Shown here piece by piece: positions 1-4,660 of a DNA stretch of 8,541 nt; position 1 is the first letter of the stretch; each line of letters opens with the position of its first letter. The stretch lies in contig CATMNW010000086.1 of the NCBI GenBank assembly GCA_950071875.1, positions 1 through 8,541 on the forward strand. The letters run 5' to 3'. The notes below the pieces were generated by a model that was not told where the DNA came from, ran no database searches, and saw nothing but the letters and a program-made list of their open reading frames with translations. The position numbers and the translations under genes are program-made. This DNA is from an uncultured Erythrobacteraceae bacterium. Its GTDB lineage: Bacteria > Pseudomonadota > Alphaproteobacteria > Sphingomonadales > Sphingomonadaceae.

Positions 1-717
1 CCCGACCATCCCTTTCCCGCCACGGCCACACAGGTTCAGGCGGCGCTGGGTTGCGGTGGCGGTGTCGCTTTCGACGTCCAGGCCGTGTGCTCGGGCTTCC
101 TTTACGCGCTGGCCACAGCCGATTCGCTCCTGCGGACCGGCATGGCGAAGAAGGCGCTGGTGATCGGGTCCGAAACCTTCAGCCGCATTCTCGACTGGGA
201 TGATCGCACGACCTGCGTACTCTTCGGCGATGGCGCGGGCGCAATCGTGCTCGAGGCGAAGGACGTGGCCCAAGACGGCCCGGGCATCCTCGCCAGCCGC
301 CTCCATGCAGAAGGCGCGCACAAGGACATGCTCTATGTCGATGGCGGACCGTCCACTACGGGTACCGTCGGCAAGCTGCGCATGAAGGGCCGCGAGGTTT
401 TCCGCCACGCCGTGGTCAATCTGGCCGACGTGCTGCGCGAAGTGCTCGAAGAAACCGGTATGAATGCCGCGGACATCGACTGGGTGGTGCCGCATCAGGC
501 CAATGCCCGCATTCTCGATGCCACCGCGCGGAAACTCGATCTGCCATCCGAAAAGGTGGTCGTCACCGTCGATCGTCATGCCAACACCTCGGCCGCGTCC
601 GTGCCGCTGGCGCTCGACACGGCCGTGCAGGATGGACGTATCAAACAGGGCGATCTCGTCATGTTCGAAGCGATGGGTGGCGGCTTCACATGGGGCGCAT
701 CGCTCGCACGTATGTAG
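1..717 (+). CDS. fabH: 3-oxoacyl-ACP synthase III (KAS III), 3' part
   Basis: FabH condenses acetyl-CoA with malonyl-ACP to start each fatty-acid chain in the cytoplasm. The reading frame is open from base 1 to the TAG at 715-717, giving 238 visible residues; the family is about 320 residues, so roughly the first 80-85 are off the window. The catalytic triad is visible: Cys in AVCSGF (visible residue 30), His in VPHQAN (165) and Asn in HANTSAAS (195). The Cys-His and His-Asn spacings of 135 and 30 fit the family (132 and 30 in E. coli). The GGGFTWGA C-terminus is also typical. A GTG at 85 is an internal valine just before the active cysteine, not a start. The downstream neighbour is ihfA, as in many alphaproteobacteria, where plsX-fabH-ihfA-merR is a common order. 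The frame is intact. Confidence 0.95.
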   Translation, partial: PDHPFPATATQVQAALGCGGGVAFDVQAVCSGFLYALATADSLLRTGMAKKALVIGSETFSRILDWDDRTTCVLFGDGAGAIVLEAKDVAQDGPGILASRLHAEGAHKDMLYVDGGPSTTGTVGKLRMKGREVFRHAVVNLADVLREVLEETGMNAADIDWVVPHQANARILDATARKLDLPSEKVVVTVDRHANTSAASVPLALDTAVQDGRIKQGDLVMFEAMGGGFTWGASLARM

Positions 718-744
718 GTGCGGCCAAAAATACGCCGAGCCGAT

Positions 745-773
745 TTGCCAGAACTGCGGCAAACCTCTATATT
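745..773 (+). promoter_or_regulatory. Probable sigma70-type promoter for ihfA-merR
   Basis: In the 120-bp gap between fabH and ihfA, TTGCCA (745-750) and TATATT (768-773) are separated by exactly 17 bp. Each hexamer matches its consensus at 5 of 6 positions. Transcription would begin near 780, leaving a 5' leader of about 58 nt before the ihfA ATG at 838. This suggests ihfA and merR can be expressed independently of fabH. It is a consensus match only. Confidence 0.6.
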
Positions 774-837
774 GCTTGGCGAAGTTTGAATTTGGGTCGC
801 ATTCTCGCTCAGGGTCGCATCTGGGGGGAAAGAAAGA

Positions 838-1143
838 ATGAATATTATGCGTTCCGTAGGCACACTGACACGGGCCGACCTCGCTGAAACCATCAACCGC
901 AAGATGGGTCTCAGCCGCGCTGAATCGCTCGACATGGTCGAAGCGATCCTGGCCAAGATCTGCGATGCTCTGTCCGATGGCGAAAACGTGAAGATCTCCG
1001 GTTTCGGCAGCTTCGTTCTGCGCGACAAGTCGGAACGGGTCGGCCGCAATCCCAAGACCGGGGTCGAAGTGCCGATCACGCCGCGCCGCGTGATGACCTT
1101 CCGCGCCAGTCAGCTCCTGAAAGAGCGGATCGCGAACGGCTGA
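838..1143 (+). CDS. ihfA: Integration host factor subunit alpha
   Basis: IHF-alpha pairs with IHF-beta to bind and sharply bend DNA, acting in recombination, replication and transcription. The 101-residue protein has the full HU/IHF fold. An N-terminal helical region (about 10-45) includes TRADLAETINRKMGLSR, the family signature lies around GENVKISGFGSF (48-59), and the DNA-bending arm is GRNPKTGVEVPI (69-80), with the intercalating proline at 72. The chosen ATG at 838 lies 9 nt after a GGGGGG run (823-828). A second in-frame ATG at 847 would give a product starting MRSVGTLT, closer to many relatives, but would sit 18 nt from that run. A promoter match lies upstream (745-773), and merR follows after 10 bp. 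The residues favour IhfA over HU or IhfB, as does the fabH-ihfA-merR order. Confidence 0.95.
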   Translation: MNIMRSVGTLTRADLAETINRKMGLSRAESLDMVEAILAKICDALSDGENVKISGFGSFVLRDKSERVGRNPKTGVEVPITPRRVMTFRASQLLKERIANG

Positions 1144-1153
1144 GGATATCCGC

Positions 1154-1522
1154 ATGGCGAGTTTCGACGACGGTAAGGACAGCGGCGCTCTGCGCACCAT
1201 TGGCGAAGTCGCCAAGGCCACCGGCATCAAACCGCATGTGCTGCGTTATTGGGAACAGCAGTTCCCCACGCTCAGGCCGCTCACCCGCAGCGGCGGGCGG
1301 CGCTATTACCGGCCCGAAGATATCGAACTGGTCGAACGCATCGAGCGCCTCGTCAATCGCGAAGGCTATACGCTGAAAGGCGCGAAAGCCGCCTTGCGCG
1401 GCGCGTCCGATCAGCAGGCGGTACCGCAGGGAGCGGCAGCGCCGGAATCGCCGCCAGCCGCTGACCTGCTCCGCCAGCTCGAAGCAATCCGCAACGATCT
1501 CAAGGCGGCCCTCGCGGTCTGA
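1154..1522 (+). CDS. MerR-family transcriptional regulator
   Basis: This 122-residue protein has an N-terminal MerR winged helix-turn-helix (about 14-82). RTIGEVAKATGIKPHVLRYW is the helix-turn-helix, followed by the wing GGRRYYRPEDIELV and the helix REGYTLKGAKAAL. The C-terminal part is short, alanine- and proline-rich (about 86-101), and ends in a helix (DLLRQLEAIRNDLKAAL) that could dimerise. It has no cysteines, so it is not a metal sensor of the MerR/CueR kind. A GAGG at 1142-1145 overlaps the ihfA stop codon and lies 8 nt before the ATG, so it is very likely co-transcribed and perhaps coupled with ihfA. Regulators of this type sit beside ihfA in many alphaproteobacteria, but I know of no assigned target. 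Its last 23 bp overlap a possible small ORF on the other strand. Confidence 0.9.
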   Translation: MASFDDGKDSGALRTIGEVAKATGIKPHVLRYWEQQFPTLRPLTRSGGRRYYRPEDIELVERIERLVNREGYTLKGAKAALRGASDQQAVPQGAAAPESPPAADLLRQLEAIRNDLKAALAV

Positions 1523-1697
1523 AACCGATTTCTCGCGGCTCCGGAGCGTAGGGCCGCGATGCCGTGGTTGCCGTGCCGAGGTAAAGTCGGCCCGAATAGG
1601 GGGCATCGGGATCTTCTTCGATCACCGAAGATGGCTCGGGAATTGCAACGAGCACTGCCGAGAGAACGGCGGAACAAAGAAGCAAGTTCATCCACAT
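1500..1697 (-). CDS. Small putative exported protein, hypothetical
   Basis: The ORF encodes 65 residues starting MWMNLLLCSAVLSAVLVA, then a short acidic and proline-rich tail ending PREIGFRPRGPP. The first 20 or so residues form a strongly hydrophobic segment like a signal peptide or membrane anchor, though no positive residues follow the chosen ATG (1697). A second ATG lies at 1691. No convincing Shine-Dalgarno precedes either. The same frame stays open upstream to 1913, but that extension runs through repeat copy 1 and looks non-coding. The 3' end overlaps the merR 3' end by 23 bp, tail to tail. A 6-bp inverted repeat (GACAGC/GCTGTC, 1710-1726) lies just upstream. I do not recognise the family. 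It could be a real small gene at the left edge of the accessory array or a chance ORF. Confidence 0.35.
   Translation of the reverse strand: MWMNLLLCSAVLSAVLVAIPEPSSVIEEDPDAPYSGRLYLGTATTASRPYAPEPREIGFRPRGPP
1533..1559 (+). terminator. GC-rich hairpin after merR, possible weak terminator
   Basis: TCGCGGC (1533-1539) pairs with GCCGCGA (1553-1559) across a 13-nt loop that itself contains the palindrome CTCCGGAG. The hairpin starts 11 bp after the merR stop. No T run follows, so it could be a Rho-assisted end or an RNA-stabilising stem rather than a strong intrinsic terminator. It also lies within the small - strand ORF at 1500-1697. Confidence 0.3.
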
Positions 1698-1735
1698 TCT
1701 CGTCCGCTTGACAGCGAAGTGCTGTCGAGCACGCT

Positions 1736-1813
1736 GCCTGCTTCCCACCTCAATTCGCGACAGTTTAGCACCGTGCCAAGAGCGGACAGTCAGGTAACGA
1801 CCCCATTGCCGAC
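1736..1813 (+). repeat. Repeat copy 1 (degenerate, shortened)
   Basis: The left part, GCCTGCTTCCCACC-TCAATTC, matches the start of copy 3 with one deleted C and two substitutions in the terminal GTCCGC. The right part, TAACGACCCCATTGCCGAC, matches the end of copies 3 and 4 with one substitution. The copy is 78 bp instead of 122, so about 44 bp of the interior are missing. An isolated GTCCGCTT at 1702-1709 may be a leftover end or chance. Confidence 0.65.
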
Positions 1814-1854
1814 TTAGGTGCCGCCGTGCATTTATCAGCGGTGGAGGTTCGCCT

Positions 1855-2220
1855 GTGTTGCAAAAAGACGATCTAGAACATCCAGTGCCTGAACAGTGGC
1901 GGGCGACATTCACACAAATCGCCGATGCCTTTGCCGCTGGCGACTTTCAACTTGGACAATGCCCGATTGAGGGGGTTCAGCGGGTGGACCAAGCCACCGC
2001 GGAACTAATCGCCGAAAACGTTGCGGCCTACGGAGAGCGGCTAGCTTCCCTCGACGACGCTACTTGGCAACGATCGGTTTACCGGTGGATGGACGGGTAT
2101 TGGCAGGTGCTTGTTGACCTTAGCACTCATGGCGAGCCGGTCAGCGACCTGACACTCCATGCGAAGATTTTTGAGGGAAACGATCCTCGCCTAGAGGTCT
2201 ACTCTGCTCACGTGCCCTAA
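1855..2220 (+). CDS. DUF7668-like small soluble protein
   Basis: This 121-residue protein has no signal peptide or membrane segment. Notable stretches are VPEQWRATFTQIADAFAAGD near the N-terminus, YRWMDGYWQVLVDL in the middle, and VSDLTLHAKIFEG followed by a terminal HVP. This pattern recalls DUF7668 proteins (an uncharacterised family), but that is recognition from memory, not a search result. No catalytic motif is evident. The chosen GTG at 1855 is 7 nt after a strong GGAGG (1843-1847); a TTG at 1858 is the alternative. The gene starts 42 bp after repeat copy 1, and its TAA directly abuts the GTCCGC end of repeat copy 2. Small soluble proteins of unknown role are common in accessory arrays, and an immunity or stress role would be guesswork. 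Confidence 0.75.
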   Translation: MLQKDDLEHPVPEQWRATFTQIADAFAAGDFQLGQCPIEGVQRVDQATAELIAENVAAYGERLASLDDATWQRSVYRWMDGYWQVLVDLSTHGEPVSDLTLHAKIFEGNDPRLEVYSAHVP

Positions 2221-2342
2221 GTCCGCTTCCCACCCTCATTGCAGACCTTCTCGCGTGGTGTCGGAGCGCCTAAAAGCTGACTGTCCGATAATTGAGCAAG
2301 CGCGACAATAGCGGTCCGGCTGCTACCGACCCCATTGCGGAC
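2221..2342 (+). repeat. Repeat copy 2, 122 bp
   Basis: It begins GTCCGCTTCCCACCC and ends CGACCCCATTGCGGAC, so the outermost 6 bp form an inverted repeat (GTCCGC/GCGGAC). Ungapped comparison with copy 3 gives about 100 of 122 identical positions by hand count, most differences falling at positions 31-40. It begins at the first base after the stop codon of the preceding gene, and the next start codon follows 61 nt after its right end. Confidence 0.9.
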
Positions 2343-2403
2343 ACTCCAAATTGCCGTAGGTAATGGCGATAGCCATTGATGTCAGAGCCGCAGTGAGGTT
2401 TTC

Positions 2404-2658
2404 GTGGGCGTAGGACTGTTTTTGTTCGGGTCATGCGCCGCCGCCTTCGTGGCAAGTTTTCTTGCTCATGGATTTCTGACTTCAACACGCTGGAAGTTAG
2501 TGGCTGCCGTCGCCTTGCTTCCGTGCTTAGTCTCACTCGCAGCAGGTTCCGGATCAGTTCGCTTTACTGAGTTCGTCTTCGGTTTCAGCCTTGCAGGTTC
2601 TGCTCTTGGCGCTCTCGCGGTCGCTGGCCTTAGGTTGGTGAAAGCTCGGCTCGGATAA
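2404..2658 (+). CDS. Small membrane protein, hypothetical
   Basis: The 84-residue protein is almost wholly hydrophobic, with about three predicted membrane spans (roughly residues 4-22, 31-48 and 55-77) and a basic C-terminal tail (RLVKARLG). There is no recognisable family motif and no clear signal peptidase site. The GTG start at 2404 is preceded by GAGG (2395-2398) at 5-nt spacing, which supports this start. It lies between repeat copies 2 and 3, with its stop 11 nt before copy 3. Third codon positions are only about half G/C (43 of 84), far below the backbone genes, suggesting recent acquisition from a different genome. Function is unknown; it would act in the cytoplasmic membrane. Confidence 0.6.
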   Translation: MGVGLFLFGSCAAAFVASFLAHGFLTSTRWKLVAAVALLPCLVSLAAGSGSVRFTEFVFGFSLAGSALGALAVAGLRLVKARLG

Positions 2659-2669
2659 TTAATTCGAAT

Positions 2670-2791
2670 GTCCGCTTCCCACCCTCAATTCAGACCTTCC
2701 CGACTACATGCGGAGCGCTTCAAAGGCGACCGTCCGATATTCTAGCAAGCGCGACAAAAGCTGCCCGGCTGCTAACGACCCCATTGCGGAC
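2670..2791 (+). repeat. Repeat copy 3, 122 bp, best-preserved ends
   Basis: It starts GTCCGCTTCCCACCC and ends TAACGACCCCATTGCGGAC. The flanking bases extend the terminal inverted repeat to a perfect 9 bp (AATGTCCGC at 2667-2675, GCGGACATT at 2786-2794). An internal stem is possible between GCGCTT (2715-2720) and AAGCGC (2747-2752), with a 26-nt loop. It has the same orientation and length as copies 2 and 4. Confidence 0.92.
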
Positions 2792-2822
2792 ATTGCCTGC
2801 TACTGTACAAACATCGCATAAA

Positions 2823-3359
2823 ATGGACGAGACAGAACCCCTTGGCATGCGCCGCATGACGTTGGGCCTTGTTTTTGGCTCACTGGTCGGCTTGCTGTCT
2901 TATCTCGCGTTGGAAGCGGGAAGCGATCTGCTCATTCAACTCATAGCGCACCAATTCTTCGGCTTTGAATGGAGCGAACTCCATTTCTTCGAAACGATCT
3001 GGTTCTTGGCATTGTTTGGTGCGCCCATTGCCATCGTGATGGGCCTGCTTGTGGGCCTGCCCGTTTGGCAAGTAGCCGAGGCGCGACCATTACGTTCCTG
3101 GAGAAGTGCATCCGCCTATGGCTCGATTGCAGGAGCTGTCATCGGACTGATCTTCTTGCTACTAGGACTGGCAATCGGTTTGCAGACTTTCTTGGACGAT
3201 AGGTCCTCCTACAACAGTTGGTCTTATGGATACCAAGTGACGCGGGACGGATTGCCGACGGCACTTGGTTGGTTGATCCAGCTGAAAACACTGCTGTTCT
3301 ACTGCGCGGCGGGCGCAATTGGTGGAATTGCTGCACGGTTTTTAGCTATCCCTCGCTAG
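2823..3359 (+). CDS. Four-span membrane protein, hypothetical
   Basis: Starting at the ATG at 2823, the product is 178 residues. It has a charged start (MDETEPLGMRRM), four likely membrane spans (about 12-31, 58-82, 98-121 and 152-174), and a tyrosine- and serine-rich loop between spans 3 and 4 (about 126-140). Glycine-rich helices such as SIAGAVIGLIFLLLGLAIGL suggest tight helix packing. I recognise no transporter or enzyme motif. The frame stays open upstream to a TTG at 2784, but that codon lies inside repeat copy 3 (within ATTGCGGACATT), so the ATG 31 nt after the repeat is preferred even though no clear Shine-Dalgarno precedes it. Its TAG ends 1 nt before repeat copy 4. It is unrelated in sequence to the other membrane protein in the array. 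Confidence 0.7.
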   Translation: MDETEPLGMRRMTLGLVFGSLVGLLSYLALEAGSDLLIQLIAHQFFGFEWSELHFFETIWFLALFGAPIAIVMGLLVGLPVWQVAEARPLRSWRSASAYGSIAGAVIGLIFLLLGLAIGLQTFLDDRSSYNSWSYGYQVTRDGLPTALGWLIQLKTLLFYCAAGAIGGIAARFLAIPR

Positions 3360-3360
3360 G

Positions 3361-3482
3361 GTCCGCTTCCCACCCCATAATCAGGCATTCGCATGTGGTC
3401 CGAGATGCCCCGAAAGCTGATCGGCGGTTTTCGCGCTTCCCGATTTGTAGGCCGACTTTCTGCTAACGACCCCATTGCGGAC
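3361..3482 (+). repeat. Repeat copy 4, 122 bp, diverged interior
   Basis: The ends match copy 3 perfectly: the first 15 bases GTCCGCTTCCCACCC, and a right-end block of 22 identical bases (3461-3482, containing TAACGACCCCATTGCGGAC). The interior differs widely; ungapped identity to copy 3 is about 71 of 122 by hand count. Total length is nevertheless exactly 122 bp, like copies 2 and 3. It begins 1 nt after the stop of the upstream gene, and its right end lies 9 nt from the stop codon of the - strand gene that follows. Confidence 0.9.
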
Positions 3483-3491
3483 ATGGACAGA

Positions 3492-3920
3492 TTAGACGCA
3501 ATCACCAAAGCTCGGTGGGCCATCCTTGGCTAGAAGCGCATCGACAGATCTATCAAGTTCACCCGCGTCTGCCGACTTGAAGCGATCGTAGCTCTCGGCA
3601 ACATCGCCTTCGCAGATATAACGGCGGTCCTCACTGTTGAGGTTCTGGCCTTCCTTGAATTTCTCAAGAACAGCCCGATCTCCGCCCGTGTTGCGGACTA
3701 TGAAATCGTCAAACCTCTTAGAGTAGCTTGCGATCCTCGCTTGAAACTCTGGGTCTTGGCCTGCGCGGCATTGTTTCCCCGTTTTCTCTACGAAATAGAT
3801 GAAGGTCCCAAGGCATAGAACGCCCCTCCCCGGCACTTCGTTCGCCGGCGCGGCTGATATTAGCCCAATGCAAGATACAGTCAGTGTAGCGAAACGCGAA
3901 CAGTTTCGTATGTCGATCAT
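3492..3920 (-). CDS. Exported four-cysteine protein, hypothetical
   Basis: The 142-residue protein has an N-terminal signal peptide (MIDIRNCSRF, then hydrophobic ATLTVSCIGLISAAPA), with likely cleavage after APA near residue 26. The mature part is hydrophilic and has four cysteines (C36, C51, C103, C141), enough for two disulfides in the periplasm. Recurring local features are LCLGTFIYFVEKTGKQC, RFDDFIVRNTGG, YICEGDVAESYDRF and a terminal PPSFGDCV. It looks like a hypothetical protein type seen in Sphingomonadales, but I can assign no function. The ATG at 3920 is the first available. It is the only one of the four genes lying between repeat copies 1-5 that is on the - strand; its stop codon faces repeat copy 4 and its start faces degenerate copy 5. 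It seems to have its own promoter. Confidence 0.75.
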   Translation of the reverse strand: MIDIRNCSRFATLTVSCIGLISAAPANEVPGRGVLCLGTFIYFVEKTGKQCRAGQDPEFQARIASYSKRFDDFIVRNTGGDRAVLEKFKEGQNLNSEDRRYICEGDVAESYDRFKSADAGELDRSVDALLAKDGPPSFGDCV

Positions 3921-3926
3921 GGATGT

Positions 3927-3955
3927 ATCATACGCATAGTTGCAGAAGGTTGCCA
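3927..3955 (-). promoter_or_regulatory. Possible promoter of the exported-protein gene, leaderless
   Basis: On the - strand TATGAT (3932-3927) is a good -10 match. A poor -35 (TGGCAA, 3955-3950) lies 17 bp upstream. The -10 ends only 6 nt before the ATG at 3920, so transcription from it would give an almost leaderless mRNA, consistent with the lack of a Shine-Dalgarno. Confidence 0.35.
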
Positions 3956-3959
3956 GAAT

Positions 3960-4015
3960 GTCAGCTTTCCACCCAAAGGTAGACGTCTTCAGCCACCGCT
4001 TTCCTACCTTCGGAC
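3960..4015 (+). repeat. Repeat copy 5 (short degenerate relative)
   Basis: GTCAGCTTTCCACCC (3960-3974) matches the left end of the 122-bp repeat with two substitutions, and CGGAC (4011-4015) matches its last 5 bases. The interior is different and much shorter, and forms its own stem: AAGGTAG (3976-3982) with CTACCTT (4004-4010) and a 21-nt loop. It marks the right edge of the array. Membership of the family rests mainly on the left 15 bases. Confidence 0.4.
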
Positions 4016-4034
4016 CGTCAGCTAGATGACACCG

Positions 4035-4151
4035 ATGGACTTCGATTTCGCCTCTCTTCCAGTACCGGCCCCCAGCAGTCCGCCGGAAGCCAGCTTTTTC
4101 CCCATTGGACAGTGTAACATGCGGTCCATGTCTCGGATTTCTGCGGGCTGA
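4035..4151 (+). CDS. Tiny ORF overlapping the ybeY start
   Basis: An ATG at 4035 opens a 38-codon frame whose TGA (4149-4151) overlaps the ybeY ATG as TGATG, an arrangement typical of translational coupling. The peptide (MDFDFASLPVPAPSSPP at its start) is proline-rich and matches nothing I recognise, and there is no strong Shine-Dalgarno. In most alphaproteobacteria phoH lies immediately upstream of ybeY; this peptide does not look like a PhoH C-terminus. It may be a leader peptide that delivers ribosomes to ybeY, whose own Shine-Dalgarno is weak, or a chance ORF. Confidence 0.25.
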   Translation: MDFDFASLPVPAPSSPPEASFFPIGQCNMRSMSRISAG

Positions 4152-4639
4152 TGGAGCTCGACATCGAAATCGACGGATGGCCCGAGGCGGCTGACTGGGC
4201 GGCGCTGGCCGATCGCGCGGTCGAGGCTGCCAGCGGGGTCGAACCGGCGCTGGCGAACGCGCGCCTCACTGCCTCGATGCTTTTCACAATCGACGAGGAA
4301 GTCCACGCGCTCAACAAGGAGTGGCGCGGTAAGGACAAGCCGACCAACGTGCTGTCCTTCCCCATGTTGGAGCGCGACGACTTGCTCGCGCTCGCATGCG
4401 AGGGGCCCCCAGAAATGCTCGGTGATCTCGCACTGGCGCACGAGACCTGCGCCCGCGAGGCGGCGGAAAAGGGCATCGCGCTCGAGGACCACGCCGCGCA
4501 CCTGATCGTCCACGGCCTGCTCCACCTCGCCGGCCACGACCACGTCGATTCCGACGCTCAGGCCGAAGCGATGGAGGCGCTTGAAATCGCAGCGCTTGCA
4601 AAATTAGGCATCGCGGACCCATATGGGGATCGCAACTGA
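4151..4639 (+). CDS. ybeY: Endoribonuclease YbeY, rRNA maturation factor
   Basis: YbeY is a zinc-dependent single-strand endoribonuclease that helps mature the 16S rRNA 3' end and in 70S ribosome quality control. The 162-residue length fits the family. Visible signatures are LNKEWRGKDKPTNVLSFP (54-71), LGDLALA (90-96) and the metal site HGLLHLAGHDH, giving the H-x3-H-x5-H triad at residues 121, 125 and 131. The ATG at 4151 overlaps the stop of a tiny upstream ORF as TGATG; no strong Shine-Dalgarno is seen. corC follows after 21 bp on the same strand, as usual in proteobacteria. The usual upstream partner phoH is missing and the accessory array lies there instead, so its promoter environment has changed. 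All key residues are intact. Confidence 0.96.
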   Translation: MELDIEIDGWPEAADWAALADRAVEAASGVEPALANARLTASMLFTIDEEVHALNKEWRGKDKPTNVLSFPMLERDDLLALACEGPPEMLGDLALAHETCAREAAEKGIALEDHAAHLIVHGLLHLAGHDHVDSDAQAEAMEALEIAALAKLGIADPYGDRN

Positions 4640-4660
4640 CTGGAGTGCATTGTTAGGGCC

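Larger units (their letters stand above)
1736..4015 (+). other. Cassette-like array: small genes alternating with a shared repeat
   Basis: Five same-orientation repeat copies start at 1736, 2221, 2670, 3361 and 3960, with one gene between each pair: 1855-2220, 2404-2658, 2823-3359 and 3492-3920 (- strand). Repeat-to-repeat unit lengths are 485, 449, 691 and 599 bp. The genes have no visible relation to each other. The middle three repeats are exactly 122 bp and the end copies are shortened. Codon use in the 2404-2658 gene differs sharply from ybeY next door: 43 of 84 codons end in G or C, against 32 of the first 38 in ybeY. No integrase, transposase or tRNA gene is visible. Calling it a mobile cassette array is inference; the repeat pattern is directly seen. 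Confidence 0.55.

Noticed and set aside
2660..2800. Insertion element with target-site duplications
   Set aside because: Copy 3 has a 9-bp terminal inverted repeat, but no flanking direct duplication is seen around copies 2, 3 or 4 and no transposase is present.
2221..3482. Repeats as classical integron attC sites
   Set aside because: Length (122 bp) and layout resemble some attC sites, but the outer ends are GTCCGC/GCGGAC, not RYYYAAC/GTTRRRY. The nearest match (GTTAGC on the reverse strand, about 20 bp inside) lacks the required last bases. No IntI gene is present.
2221..3482. CRISPR array
   Set aside because: The repeats are 122 bp, diverged, and separated by open reading frames of different lengths rather than short uniform spacers.
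4018..4543. Two long - strand ORFs across the ybeY region
   Set aside because: The + strand frame encodes an intact YbeY with its zinc triad; the antisense frames show no domain and run into the array edge.
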